64,000 nt of DNA from Achromobacter anxifer (GCF_903652925.1 NZ_CAHLAR010000011.1:124001-188000), one strand, 5' to 3'; positions 9,570 through 19,526 are shown, counted from the stretch's first letter. Translations and numbers: made by a program. Notes: generated by a model not told the origin, from the sequence alone.

Positions 9570-10388
9570 GTGGATGTAACGATGGTGATTTGCCTGCTGG
9601 TGCTGGGCGGCGTGGTGGGGTTTGCCGCGGGTCTGCTGGGCATAGGCGGGGGCATGCTGCTGGTGCCGTTCCTGACGATGCTTTTCGCATGGAAGGGCAT
9701 GCCCGCCGATCTGGTGGTGCACGCCGCCATCGCCACGTCGATGACCTCGATCCTGTTCACTTCCATTTCCAGCGTACGGGCGCATCAGCAGCGCGGCACG
9801 ATCAAATGGAACATCGTCTGGGCCATGGCGCCGGGCATCATCATCGGTGGCCTGCTGTCCGGCGGCGCCGTGTTCGCCGCGCTCAGCACGCTGTGGCTGT
9901 CGCTGTTCTTCGCGCTGTTCGTCGGCTATTCCGGCTGGAACATGCTGCAGAACAAAAAGCCCAAGCCCAGCCGCCAGATGCCGGGCGTGGTGGGCACCAG
10001 CACGGCAGGGGCAGGCATCGGCTTCCTGTCCGGCCTGGTGGGCGCGGGCGGCGGCTTCCTGTCGGTGCCGTTTATGGTCTGGTGCAACGTGGCCCTGCAC
10101 AACGCGGTGTCGACCTCGGCGGCGCTGGGCTTTCCCATCGCGCTGGCCAATAGCGTCGGCTACGTGGTGTCGGGCCTGAACTCCGGCGAAACACGCCCCG
10201 GCATGCTGGGCTACATCTACTGGCCGGCCTTGATCGCGCTGGTATGCACCAGCGTGCTGACCGCGCCGCTGGGCGCACGCATGGCGCACCGCCTGCCGGT
10301 GCAGACTCTGAAGCGCGTGTTCGCCTGCCTGCTGTTCGCGCTGGCCGCGTACATGCTGTTCAAGGCCTGGCAGACGTTCACCGCCTGA
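9570..10388 (+). CDS. TauE/SafE (TSUP) family membrane transporter
   Basis: The family exports or imports sulfur-containing organic anions such as sulfite, sulfoacetate or thiosulfate. The 272-residue product is almost wholly hydrophobic with about eight helices and two related halves. Each half carries a glycine-rich motif, AAGLLGIGGGMLLVPFL near the N-terminus and SGLVGAGGGFLSVPFM in the middle, as in TSUP proteins. The GTG at 9570 is chosen because AGAGGAGA stands just upstream; ATG 9582 would cut into the first helix. No sulfur metabolism gene adjoins it, so the substrate is open. Confidence 0.85.
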   Translation: MDVTMVICLLVLGGVVGFAAGLLGIGGGMLLVPFLTMLFAWKGMPADLVVHAAIATSMTSILFTSISSVRAHQQRGTIKWNIVWAMAPGIIIGGLLSGGAVFAALSTLWLSLFFALFVGYSGWNMLQNKKPKPSRQMPGVVGTSTAGAGIGFLSGLVGAGGGFLSVPFMVWCNVALHNAVSTSAALGFPIALANSVGYVVSGLNSGETRPGMLGYIYWPALIALVCTSVLTAPLGARMAHRLPVQTLKRVFACLLFALAAYMLFKAWQTFTA

Positions 10389-10415
10389 GCCGGGCAGGGC
10401 TGCGCCGATGGAAGG

Positions 10416-10557
10416 GCGCAGCCAATGCAAAAGCGCCGCCGATGCAGAAGCAAGGGCGGCGCAGAAGCAAAAAGGCAAAACAGAAGCAGGCAGAGCAGCG
10501 GCGTAGCCAAGCAGAGGCGCAGCCAAACAGAAGTCCAGCGAACAGCAGCGCAGCCAA
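10416..10557. repeat. Degenerate repeats of GCGCAGCCAA
   Basis: Near-identical ten-base units GCGYAGCCAA occur at 10416-10425, 10501-10510, 10517-10526 and 10548-10557. They are interspersed with GCAGAAGCAA units, which makes the strand unusually purine-rich. The 252-base space 10389-10640 contains this tract and a palindromic repeat. A plus-strand open frame through it encodes only Arg/Gln/Ser-rich low complexity, so I do not call a gene. Confidence 0.55.
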
Positions 10558-10573
10558 CCAGCAGCGGGGCCGC

Positions 10574-10640
10574 ACGGATCCGGCTCTGCCGGTCCGTAGC
10601 GGCGCCCCCTGGGGGGAGGCGCGCAGCGCCTCGGGAGGGC
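10574..10640. repeat. GC-rich palindromic extragenic repeat
   Basis: The segment contains GCGCCCCCTGGGGG and a perfect seven-base hairpin GAGGCGC-GCA-GCGCCTC at 10616-10632. It abuts the stop codon of the minus-strand glutathione transferase gene, so it may serve as that gene's 3' structure. It looks related in style to the repeats at 4809 and 8294 but is not a close copy. Confidence 0.5.
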
Positions 10641-11249
10641 TTACACCACCGGTATCGTATCGATGAAGGACTGGCGCTGCGACAGCTTGTCGTACAGGCG
10701 GGCCAGGTTCTGGTGGTTGGTGCGCCAGTCGAGCGAGGCGAAGCGCAGGTCCAGGTAGCCCAGCGCGCAGCCGACGGCGATGTCGGCCAGGCTGTAGTTG
10801 ATGCCCATGCAATGGGCGTTGTCGCCCAGGCTCTTGTTCATGGCATCGAGGCTGGCGTGGATCTTGGAGTACTGGCGCTCGATCCATTCGGGGCTGCGCT
10901 GAGCCTCGGGACGCTGGTTTTCCTTGACGATGGTCACGCAGGCGTCCAGGAGGCCGTCGGCGATGGCTTCCCAGCACTTGACGGCCGCGCGGTCGCGTCC
11001 CGGTTGCGGAATCAGGCGGGCAACGGGAGACAGGGTGTCGACGTATTCGACGATGACGCGCGAATCGAAGAGGGCGCCGCCATCTTCCATGACCAGGCAG
11101 GGCACCTTGCCCAGCGGGTTGTACGTTTGGATCTGCGTGTCGGCGGACCAGACGTTTTCGAGTTCAAGCCGGTAGTCCAGCTTTTTCTCGGCCATGACGA
11201 TACGCACTTTGCGCACGTAAGGACTGGTAAGCGAGCCGATCAGTTTCAT
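10641..11249 (-). CDS. Glutathione S-transferase family protein, YibF-like
   Basis: The 202-residue protein has an N-terminal thioredoxin-like domain, starting MKLIGSLTSPYVRKVRI with the conserved NPLGKVPCLV motif around residues 45-54, and an all-helical C-terminal domain. Overall pattern and length are close to E. coli YibF. The start at 11249 is the ATG that begins the thioredoxin fold; the frame runs further upstream without similarity. It stands alone, divergent from purB, and its substrate is unknown. Confidence 0.88.
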   Translation of the reverse strand: MKLIGSLTSPYVRKVRIVMAEKKLDYRLELENVWSADTQIQTYNPLGKVPCLVMEDGGALFDSRVIVEYVDTLSPVARLIPQPGRDRAAVKCWEAIADGLLDACVTIVKENQRPEAQRSPEWIERQYSKIHASLDAMNKSLGDNAHCMGINYSLADIAVGCALGYLDLRFASLDWRTNHQNLARLYDKLSQRQSFIDTIPVV

Positions 11250-11299
11250 GGAGTCACAAGCGGAGTCGGAAAGCGGCCGAAGTATAGCAGGCCGCATGA

Positions 11300-12787
<1,488 letters not shown>

Positions 12788-12844
12788 TCGCCCTGCCGCG
12801 CGTCGCGGGCGCGCGGCTTCTGTTTGACCTTACGGGAGATTGCA

Positions 12845-13303
12845 ATGAAGAAGTTGTCCACGCTCGCCGCGTTGGCCTGTATGACGGTTGGGCCCTTGCT
12901 GGCGACGACCGCCTCCGCGCAATTCGCCAAGCCCGAGGACGCGGTCAAGTACCGCCAGTCGGCGCTGACGCTGATGGCTTCGCACTTCGGTCGCATGGCG
13001 CCGGTGGTCAAAGGCCAGCAGCCCTATGACGCCGCGCAGATCAAGGCCAACGTGGAAGTGCTGAAGACGCTGTCGGCCTTGCCGTGGACGGCTTTTGGCG
13101 AAGGGACCGCCGGCGGCGATGCCCGTCCGGAAGTCTGGAGCGATGCGGCCGGATTCAAGCAGAAGCAACAGGCTTTCCAGGACAACATCGTCAAGCTGTC
13201 GGCCGCCGCTGACGCCGGCGACCTGGACAAGCTGCGCGCCGCCTTCGGCGATGTCGGCGCAAGCTGCAAGGCTTGCCACGACGCCTATCGCAAGAAGAAG
13301 TAA
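12845..13303 (+). CDS. Cytochrome c'
   Basis: The 152-residue protein has a signal peptide (MKKLSTLAALACMTV to TASA) and is a four-helix-bundle class II cytochrome c. The single haem motif CKACH is at residues 141-145, four to eight residues from the helix end, as in the family. Cytochromes c' bind NO and other small ligands in the periplasm. GGGAG stands upstream of the ATG, and a strong terminator follows, so it is a single transcription unit. Confidence 0.92.
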   Translation: MKKLSTLAALACMTVGPLLATTASAQFAKPEDAVKYRQSALTLMASHFGRMAPVVKGQQPYDAAQIKANVEVLKTLSALPWTAFGEGTAGGDARPEVWSDAAGFKQKQQAFQDNIVKLSAAADAGDLDKLRAAFGDVGASCKACHDAYRKKK

Positions 13304-13334
13304 AGCGCTGGCCGCCTGCAGGCGGCGGGTCGGC

Positions 13335-13369
13335 AAAAAGGCGCCAGCGTTATCGTTGGCGCCTTTTTT
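13335..13369 (+). terminator. Terminator of the cytochrome c' gene
   Basis: The stem AGGCGCCA / TGGCGCCT is flanked by A5 and T6 and closes a ten-base loop. It lies 32 bases after the stop. Confidence 0.9.
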
Positions 13370-13414
13370 ATTTGTTTCGGCGATGCGTCGGCGCTTGCGG
13401 GCGCGGGAGAGCGT

Positions 13415-14164
13415 ATGAAATCCTTTGATGAGCTATTGGCCGAGGCCGAAGCCGCCGATGTGAGCGGCTGGGGATTCGCCTGGCTGGACGGGCGGGCTTC
13501 CGAGGAGCGTCCGCCATGGGGCTATGCCAGGCTGCTTGCGCAGCGTCTGGCAGGGGTGCAGGCCGCGCTGGACCTGGATACCGGGGGTGGTGAAGTGTTG
13601 GGCGAGGCCGCCCGCTTTCCGCCGCTGATGTGCGCGACCGAAGCCTGGCCGCCCAATGCGAGGAAGGCGCATGAACGGCTGGCGGCGCGCGGCGTGCGGG
13701 TCGTGGAGATCGCGCAGGGCGGGGCGCTGCCGTTTGCTTCGGAGTCTTTCGATCTGGTGACGTCCCGACATCCAGTGCAACCCGATTGGTCGGAGATACA
13801 TCGCGTCCTCAAGCCGGGCGGCCATTACTTCGCCCAGCATGTGGGGCCGGCTTCAGCCTTCGAACTGATCGAGCATTTCCTGGGGCCGTTGCCGAGCGAG
13901 CGGCGCATGCGCGACCCGAGGGATGAGGCTGCGGCCGCAAGCGCAGCCGGGCTGGTTGTGACGGACCTGCGCACGGCGAGTTGCCGCATGGTGTTCCGCG
14001 ACGTCGGCGCGGTGGTCTGGATCCTGCGCAAGTGCGTGTGGTGGGTGCCGGATTTCTCTGTGCGGAAATACCGCGATGCCTTGCTGGCGCTGGATCGGCG
14101 GATGCGCCGGGGCGAGCCGTTCGTGGCCCACTCGGCGCGGCATTTGATCGAAGCGCGGCGTTGA
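13415..14164 (+). CDS. SAM-dependent methyltransferase (class I)
   Basis: The 249-residue product has a glycine-rich SAM-binding motif ALDLDTGGGEVL near residues 50-60, then an acidic beta-strand end and a methyltransferase-11-like motif LPFASESFDLVTSRH near 105-120, and IHRVLKPGGHY after it. It resembles 23S rRNA methyltransferase RlmA-like and ubiquinone-type class I enzymes but no substrate-specific feature is seen. The ATG follows a GGGAGAG ribosome-binding site. The next gene is convergent. Confidence 0.8.
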   Translation: MKSFDELLAEAEAADVSGWGFAWLDGRASEERPPWGYARLLAQRLAGVQAALDLDTGGGEVLGEAARFPPLMCATEAWPPNARKAHERLAARGVRVVEIAQGGALPFASESFDLVTSRHPVQPDWSEIHRVLKPGGHYFAQHVGPASAFELIEHFLGPLPSERRMRDPRDEAAAASAAGLVVTDLRTASCRMVFRDVGAVVWILRKCVWWVPDFSVRKYRDALLALDRRMRRGEPFVAHSARHLIEARR

Positions 14165-14197
14165 GTCCGCCGTGGTCTGCGGGCCAGGCCCGACGGG

Positions 14198-14890
14198 TCA
14201 GGAAAAAGACATGTCGGCCGCCACTTCCAGCGACCGGACCCACAGCACCAGACCCGTCACGCAGGCGCCCAGCACCAGGGCGCGCAACCAGACGGCGTAG
14301 CCGTCCTGCGTGGGCGGGGTGCCGGCGGGCACGTCCTTGGCGTCGACCTTGCCCGTGATGATGGCGCGTACCAGGCGCCTGCGGCGCACCACGCCGTACC
14401 AGGCCACGGCGGCCAGGTGCAGGGCGATCAGGGCGAGGATGACCCACTCATTGAGCTTGTGCCAGGAGGTCATGGCGGCGGACACGGCTTCGCTGACGTG
14501 TCCGAACAGCGGGCCCTGCGTCATGATGTCGTCGGTGGTGAACAGGCCGCTGACGGCCTGGAAGCCGATCACCAGCAACAGCGCCAGCACCGATAGCGCG
14601 CCCAGCGGGTTGTGGCCGGCGGGGGCGGCGGCGCCCTTCAGATAGCGGGCCACCGCGGCCGGGCCCCGCACGAACTGCGCGAAGCGGGCATAGCGCGGGC
14701 CGACGAAGCCCCACAGCAGGCGGAAGATGATCAGGCCCAGCGCCGTGCAGCCGAAGCGCACGTGCCAGTCCATGTACAGGCCGCCCAGCTTCACGCTGAC
14801 GAATGCGCCGATGATGCAGGCGACCAGCGCCCAATGGAAGAGGCGGGTGGGGAGGTCCCAGATATGGACCGCTTGACGGCTGTTCTGCAT
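14198..14890 (-). CDS. Cytochrome b561 family membrane protein
   Basis: This 230-residue inner membrane protein has four to five hydrophobic helices. Histidines occur in helix contexts typical of dihaem cytochrome b561/hydrogenase-b proteins (WDLPTRLFHWALVAC near the N-terminus, YMDWHVRFGC, SWHKLNEWVILALIALHL). Such proteins carry electrons between the quinone pool and periplasmic partners, often a soluble c-type cytochrome. A cytochrome c' gene lies 0.9 kb away on the other strand, but a methyltransferase gene separates them, so partnership is only a guess. Confidence 0.85.
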   Translation of the reverse strand: MQNSRQAVHIWDLPTRLFHWALVACIIGAFVSVKLGGLYMDWHVRFGCTALGLIIFRLLWGFVGPRYARFAQFVRGPAAVARYLKGAAAPAGHNPLGALSVLALLLVIGFQAVSGLFTTDDIMTQGPLFGHVSEAVSAAMTSWHKLNEWVILALIALHLAAVAWYGVVRRRRLVRAIITGKVDAKDVPAGTPPTQDGYAVWLRALVLGACVTGLVLWVRSLEVAADMSFS

Positions 14891-14939
14891 GGAGGGATCG
14901 CCAGGACTGTACAGCCGGGGACTTTATCACGCACGAATT

Positions 14940-14963
14940 GCCCCGTTGCGACGGCAACGGGGC
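14940..14963 (-). terminator. Hairpin after the 93-residue protein gene
   Basis: A ten-base perfect stem GCCCCGTTGC / GCAACGGGGC with a four-base loop lies 13 bases past the stop of the minus-strand gene at 14976. The tract after it on that strand is only weakly T-rich, so termination is likely but not certain. Confidence 0.5.
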
Positions 14964-14975
14964 GGGGGAATGCGC

Positions 14976-15257
14976 TTAGCGGGCGGCGCGGCGTACCGGT
15001 TCGATGCGATGCACGTGCTCGTGGCGGAAGCGGATGCGCTGGCCGGGGGCCTTTTGCGCGGGCGCGCCGCAGGGCACGACTTCGGTCGTGTAGGTCGTCG
15101 TGCCGTCGATGGGCGCGTTGTAGATGACCGTGGCGCGGATTTCCGGGCCGTTGGCGGGTTTCAGGTAAACGATGTCGCCGATGTGGATCGGCGTGTTGTC
15201 CAGCATCGTATGAGCGGGACGGCGGATCAGGTCCGAGGTGGTGAAACGAGTATTCAT
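14976..15257 (-). CDS. Unknown 93-residue protein
   Basis: I do not recognise this protein. It has no signal peptide or membrane segment. Short motifs IGDIVYLKPANGPEIRATVIYN and a basic C-terminus (RIRFRHEHVHRIEPVRRAAR in two parts) suggest a small beta-rich fold, possibly a KOW/SH3-like barrel, which is inference from the alternating pattern only. A ribosome-binding site (AAGAGAACA) precedes the ATG and a hairpin follows the stop, both of which favour a real gene. Confidence 0.55.
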   Translation of the reverse strand: MNTRFTTSDLIRRPAHTMLDNTPIHIGDIVYLKPANGPEIRATVIYNAPIDGTTTYTTEVVPCGAPAQKAPGQRIRFRHEHVHRIEPVRRAAR

Positions 15258-15914
15258 GGTGTTTGTTCTCTTGGTTTCTTGTTATGGGAAAAGCCGCGTC
15301 TGGCAATGTGGCGCATGGTGTTCCTGCCGCATTTTCTGCCGCATTTCCACCGTGCGCCGCCGCCGGCCGGGTCAAGCCGGGCAGGCATGTCATGACACTA
15401 ACGCAATTCTGTTGCCGTCCCTTTGCGCATTCTCATGTTCTTGTGCGCGGGGCGGCGGTGCGATGCTGTCCTTCAGTCCGGGACAACGTCATTCGGGGCG
15501 CGAGGCGCGCGTGCACGGGGCATGCGGCTTGCGCCATGGCTTGTTTGCGTGCTTCTGGCCAAGCCGGACTGGCGGTCTGGTGAAGGCGTAAATCCAGGCC
15601 GCGCGAGCGGTGCTGGTTGGGCTGGGCAAGGCGCCGATCAGGTTCCGGGTTGGGAGTTCCGATTTTGGCGTTGCTGTCGCAGATCGAGGATTCGTGTCGG
15701 ATCGGAGCCGGGCTTGGCGTCGGGTAATGCGCCGGGGGGGGGGCTTCCTGGGTTGCGCCGTTTAGTTATGAAAGTTGGCGCGAACCTCAATCTGGCTATA
15801 AGCCTTGTTTTGCAAGGCTGGCTCGCAAAACACAACCAATGATATTACTTTGGTAGGAAGTGTTTTGCAAGCTTTTTTTGAAGATAGGGCGAGGACCCTT
15901 CCTTCATGCGTCCC
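15258..15914. other. 657-base intergenic region without a supportable gene
   Basis: Plus-strand open frames here encode Arg/Cys/Gly-rich sequences with no start signal or family resemblance, so I call none. The right end (about 15775-15905) is clearly AT-richer than its surroundings. It carries a hairpin TGTTTTGC / GCAAAACA (15806-15832) and a second copy of TGTTTTGCAAG at 15860-15870. Both flanking genes are read leftwards, so the left part contains the upstream region of the 93-residue gene. Confidence 0.5.
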
Positions 15915-16274
15915 TTAATGAGACGCCGGGCGGGCCTGGCGCTGGGCTTCGATGATCAGGCCTTCCAGGCGCGGGGACATGCGCAGGGCGACTTGCGCGC
16001 TGGTCTGGCCGTCGGCCTGGCGTTCCGTTTCCAGCGCCAATTCGATGCGTTCGTTATCGAAGGCTTCGGGCGCCGCCTGGATTTCCACGTAGCGGGCCAG
16101 CAGGGCGTCCACCGCCTTTTGCGCGTCGGCAAGCGCTTCACCCGACAACTGGCCATGGCCCAGGTACTGGTTGACCACCCGCGCCAGGTCGTTCATGAAA
16201 AACAGCAGGGCAGCGGCGCCGCGGCAATCGGGATGGGCGAAGCCCCAGGTGTCGGAGGTGGCGTTTTGAGTCAT
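15915..16274 (-). CDS. Unknown 119-residue protein
   Basis: I do not recognise this protein. It is probably all-helical, without a signal peptide or membrane helices. The N-terminus MTQNATSDTWGFAHPDCRG is followed by amphipathic segments (LADAQKAVDALLARYVEIQ and ERIELALETERQA). Codon use matches its neighbours. The start at 16274 is the ATG nearest to the region of good codon usage; an upstream extension is antisense to the acetyltransferase gene. It is divergent from that gene. Confidence 0.6.
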   Translation of the reverse strand: MTQNATSDTWGFAHPDCRGAAALLFFMNDLARVVNQYLGHGQLSGEALADAQKAVDALLARYVEIQAAPEAFDNERIELALETERQADGQTSAQVALRMSPRLEGLIIEAQRQARPASH

Positions 16275-16367
16275 GTCTTGAGACCGGGCGGTGTAGCGTG
16301 GGGCCTTCGAGGCCGAAGCCGTCATTTTATGGGATCGGGCGCCGCGGTCCGCATCAGGCATACTGCG

Positions 16368-16886
16368 ATGCCTATGATCAGACTCGCACGACCTTCCGAC
16401 CTCGCCAGCCTGGCCGACATCGAACGTTCCGCCGCGCAGCGGTTCCTGGACACGCATATGGCCTGGGCGGCCGGCGACGGCACGGTGCCGCCAGCCGAAC
16501 TCGCGCAGGCGCAGGCGGCGGGCCTGCTGTGGGTCGCCGAGGGCGGCGACGGGCAAGTTGCCGGCTTCGCGCTGACCCGGCCGATGGACGGCGATCTCTA
16601 CTTGGCCGAGATGGCGGTGACCCTGCAATCGCAGGGGCGCGGCCTGGGTCGTGCCCTGTTGCAGGCGGTGTGCACGCACGCGCGAGACGCCGGCTGCTAC
16701 CGGTCCGTGGTGCTGACCACCGATCGCGTCCTGCCCTGGAACCGGCCTTTCTACCAGCGCCTGGGTTTTACGGAAGTGCCGCAAACTTCGCTCTCGCCCG
16801 GCTTGGAGGCGCGTTTGCGCTACGAGGAAGCCGCCGGGTTTGATCCGGCGCAACGCTGCGCGATGGCCTATCTTCTGGAGCGATGA
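16368..16886 (+). CDS. GNAT family N-acetyltransferase
   Basis: The 172-residue protein is a GCN5-related acetyltransferase using acetyl-CoA on an unidentified amine. The acetyl-CoA pyrophosphate loop QSQGRGLGRALLQAV is near residues 83-97, preceded by the beta-strand LYLAEMAVTL, and the late motif PWNRPFYQRLGFTEV is typical. The start ATG 16368 has AGG nine bases upstream; ATG 16374 is two codons inside. It is followed after 153 bases by a lipoprotein gene. Confidence 0.85.
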   Translation: MPMIRLARPSDLASLADIERSAAQRFLDTHMAWAAGDGTVPPAELAQAQAAGLLWVAEGGDGQVAGFALTRPMDGDLYLAEMAVTLQSQGRGLGRALLQAVCTHARDAGCYRSVVLTTDRVLPWNRPFYQRLGFTEVPQTSLSPGLEARLRYEEAAGFDPAQRCAMAYLLER

Positions 16887-17039
16887 GGCATGCTGGGGGC
16901 TGTGTCAACACGCTTCGATGGCAACAAAATCCGCCTGCCGGCGGCGCTGGAGAGCGCCTTCGGGATAATCTGCCGGAGGGCGGCCGCCTCTGTCTGGAGC
17001 GGCGCCGGTTCCGCGAACCCGCATGCAAGGAGGATGTGC

Positions 17040-17753
17040 ATGGCATGGCTGCGAGCTTGCCTGCTGGGCCTGGCGACGGCGTCGATGCTGTTCCTGACGG
17101 CCTGCGTCAACAAAGAGCCACAGGAGCGGGCCGCGTTCATCCAGCTGCTGCAAAGCCGGATGAGCAGCGCATCGCTGGTGCCCATAGGCGCCTTGAGCGA
17201 GCAGGAAAAGGAAGCGGTGGGCGGCTATGCCGATGCCTATGGCGTGATCGCAGGCTTCCAGGAGTCGATGGCGCAAGCGGCGGCGGCCATGCGTGAGGTG
17301 CCAGCGGTCGAGACCATCCACTCGGTGGGCGAGATCGTGGAGCGCAAGCCCCGCTTCGAGGCGGCGCGCAAGACGCTGGCGGAGCAGGTCGCCAACCTTC
17401 AGCAAGCCCAGGCGAAGGCGGACAAGGCGAGAGGGGCCTTGGCGTTGCCCGCCGACCTCGCGCCCGTCTACGACGGCGTATATGACGAAGCCGTGACCGC
17501 GCCCGCGACCGATCTGATGGACGCTGCCGCGAATATGGATGCGGTCGCGCGCGACGCCCTGGGCATCGCGGATTTCGTGGCTGCGCATGCGCAGGACATT
17601 CTGTTGGCCGACGGCCAGGCGCGGGTCGCCACGCCCACGCTGCAACAGGAACTGAATCTGCGCCTGCAGGGTCTGAACTCGCAGTCCGACGTGCTGGAGC
17701 GTGCGCGCGCCACGCTGCTGCAGGCAGCGGGCCAGCCGCCGGACGCCCGCTGA
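17040..17753 (+). CDS. DUF3053 family lipoprotein, YiaF-like
   Basis: The 237-residue product has a lipoprotein signal with the lipobox LTAC and Cys at about residue 21, then a helical body similar to E. coli YiaF (DUF3053). Shared features are KEPQERAAFIQLLQ just after the lipobox, AYGVIAGFQE, and a coiled central region with QANLQQAQAKADKARGAL-like heptads (here NLQQAQAKADKARG). The function of the family is unknown. AAGGAGG ends six bases before ATG 17040, which decides the start over ATG 17034. It is followed by a permease gene in the same direction. Confidence 0.82.
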   Translation: MAWLRACLLGLATASMLFLTACVNKEPQERAAFIQLLQSRMSSASLVPIGALSEQEKEAVGGYADAYGVIAGFQESMAQAAAAMREVPAVETIHSVGEIVERKPRFEAARKTLAEQVANLQQAQAKADKARGALALPADLAPVYDGVYDEAVTAPATDLMDAAANMDAVARDALGIADFVAAHAQDILLADGQARVATPTLQQELNLRLQGLNSQSDVLERARATLLQAAGQPPDAR

Positions 17754-17807
17754 GCGGCGCTTTGTACAATGCGGGTCTCGCGGCGTCAGCCGAGCCTGGG
17801 ACGGAAC

Positions 17808-18902
17808 ATGAGCCAATCTTCCAGCGTGCACTACAGAACCTTTCTGCTCCTGCTGGTGGTGGTCACCATCGCGTTCGGCTGGTTGTTGTGGCCTTTCTAT
17901 GGCGCCGTCTTCTGGGGCGCCGTGCTTGCAATCATCTTCGCGCCCTTGCAGCGCCGGCTGGTGCCGCGCATTGGCGGGCGGCGCAACCTCGCGGCGCTGA
18001 TCACCCTGTTGCTGGTGCTGCTGGTGGTGATCCTGCCGCTCATCGTCATCAGCGGATCGCTGGTGCGCGAAGGGGCGAACCTCTATCAGAGCATCAAGTC
18101 CGGGCAGATCAACTTCGGCGCCTACTTCCAGCAGGCGATGGAGGCCTTGCCGCCATCGGTGCATGATCTGCTGGCGCGCTTCGACCTGGCCGACATTCCC
18201 AGCCTGCAGGAAAAGCTCAGCGCCGGCGCGATGCAGGCCAGCCAGTTCCTGGCGACCCAGGCGTTGAGCATCGGCCAGGACACGTTCCAGTTCGTGATCA
18301 GCTTTGGCATCATGCTGTACCTGCTGTTCTTCCTGCTGCGCGACGGGCCGCAACTGTCGGCGCGGCTCAAGCGCGCCATGCCCTTGAGCGACACCCACAA
18401 GCAGCACCTGCTGCGCAAGTTCACCACGGTCGTGCGCGCCACGGTCAAGGGCAACGTTGCGGTGGCCGCGGCGCAGGGCGCGCTGGGCGGCATCATCTTT
18501 TCCATCCTGTCCATCCAGGGCGCGCTGCTGTGGGGCGTGATCATGGGCTTCCTGTCCTTGCTGCCCGCTGTGGGCGCCGGGCTGATCTGGGCGCCGGTGG
18601 CGATCTACTTCCTGCTGACTGGAGCGACGGTCAAGGGCGTGGCGCTGATTCTCTTCGGCGTGCTGGTCATCGGCATGGTCGACAACGTGCTGCGCCCCAT
18701 CCTGGTCGGCAAGGACACCAAGATGCCGGACTACGTGGTGCTGATCTCCACGCTGGGCGGCATGGCGCTGTTCGGGTTGAACGGCTTCGTGATCGGGCCG
18801 CTGATCGCCGCGCTGTTCATGGCCAGCTGGGACTTGTTCGCGCCGCCCGTGGACGGAGCGGCCGATAGCGCCGAAGGCGACAAGCCATCCGCCGAAAAGT
18901 AG
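17808..18902 (+). CDS. AI-2E family transporter (PerM/YdgG superfamily)
   Basis: The 364-residue inner membrane protein has about eight helices, three near the N-terminus, a periplasmic or cytoplasmic helical domain (SIKSGQINFGAYFQQ onward), then a C-terminal bundle with VIGMVDNVLRPILVGKD and SLLPAVGAGLIWAP, which are family signatures. Members transport autoinducer-2 or act as sodium/proton antiporters, so no substrate is assigned. The start ATG 17808 gives MSQSSSVHYRT; an in-frame extension of 13 codons is unlikely. It lies 54 bases after the lipoprotein gene and may share its transcript. Confidence 0.88.
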   Translation: MSQSSSVHYRTFLLLLVVVTIAFGWLLWPFYGAVFWGAVLAIIFAPLQRRLVPRIGGRRNLAALITLLLVLLVVILPLIVISGSLVREGANLYQSIKSGQINFGAYFQQAMEALPPSVHDLLARFDLADIPSLQEKLSAGAMQASQFLATQALSIGQDTFQFVISFGIMLYLLFFLLRDGPQLSARLKRAMPLSDTHKQHLLRKFTTVVRATVKGNVAVAAAQGALGGIIFSILSIQGALLWGVIMGFLSLLPAVGAGLIWAPVAIYFLLTGATVKGVALILFGVLVIGMVDNVLRPILVGKDTKMPDYVVLISTLGGMALFGLNGFVIGPLIAALFMASWDLFAPPVDGAADSAEGDKPSAEK

Positions 18903-19019
18903 GCATGCGGGGCCGGGCGCGCAGCCGCCTGGCCTGCGGCCGGTGTATGGTGTAGCAGCGCCTGTCCTCGTCGGGGCGGGCCGTTCGTGTCAACTTCGCC
19001 TATCAGGAGCGTGTTGCAT

Positions 19020-19241
19020 ATGGAATGGAAACTGCATCGATCGGGCTGGATCGAAGAACGCAACTTCGATATCGAATTCGCCGAGACGCCGGAGGGTTAC
19101 CACACCCGGGTGCGGGTCTTCGGCTTCCCGGTTCTGGAAGACACCAAGCACGTGTTTCCCAACGAGGCGCTGGCCGAGAAGGGGGCATTGACGCTGCTCA
19201 AGACCCAATTCACGGGCACGCCGGACCTGGAAGACCAGTAA
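19020..19241 (+). CDS. Unknown 73-residue protein
   Basis: I do not recognise a named family. The protein starts MEWKLHRSGWIEERNFDIEF and is acidic and soluble, with alternating hydrophobic residues that suggest a small beta-sheet followed by a helix (NEALAEKGALTLLKTQF). AGGAG lies 11 bases before the ATG. Codon usage and compact composition favour a real gene. Confidence 0.6.
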   Translation: MEWKLHRSGWIEERNFDIEFAETPEGYHTRVRVFGFPVLEDTKHVFPNEALAEKGALTLLKTQFTGTPDLEDQ

Positions 19242-19526
19242 CGCCAGCGGGCGTCCGTCCGGCGCGCCCGGGCGGATGCCGCGCCTGTTCGCCGTCCCGT
19301 ATTTCGGAGTAAATTGGGGACGCGATATTTCCACCACATCTGTATCGACGCGGCGAGGGAATTCCCATGGCGCGGATTGTGCAATTGCGAACTTCTGCAA
19401 TAATTTCTGGCGTTCGTCCGTCCTTCTGCAATGGATCGGGCGGAGCGTATCGGGAGGCGCATGGGTCCAGAGGTGTTGTTTCGATCGGGAGCCCGCAGCT
19501 TGCGGACTTCGCAAGGCGGGGCTCCC

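Noticed and set aside
10425-10660. A plus-strand frame through the degenerate-repeat region, read into the GST gene
   Set aside because: Its first part is Arg/Gln/Ser low complexity and the rest is antisense to the glutathione transferase gene.
12845-14890. A direct redox partnership of cytochrome c' and cytochrome b561
   Set aside because: A methyltransferase gene lies between them, the genes are on opposite strands and the cytochrome c' gene has its own terminator.
15423-15842. A 139-codon plus-strand frame in the gene-poor region
   Set aside because: It is rich in Arg, Gly and Cys, has no ribosome-binding site, and ends in the AT-rich patch. Codon use is unlike real genes here.
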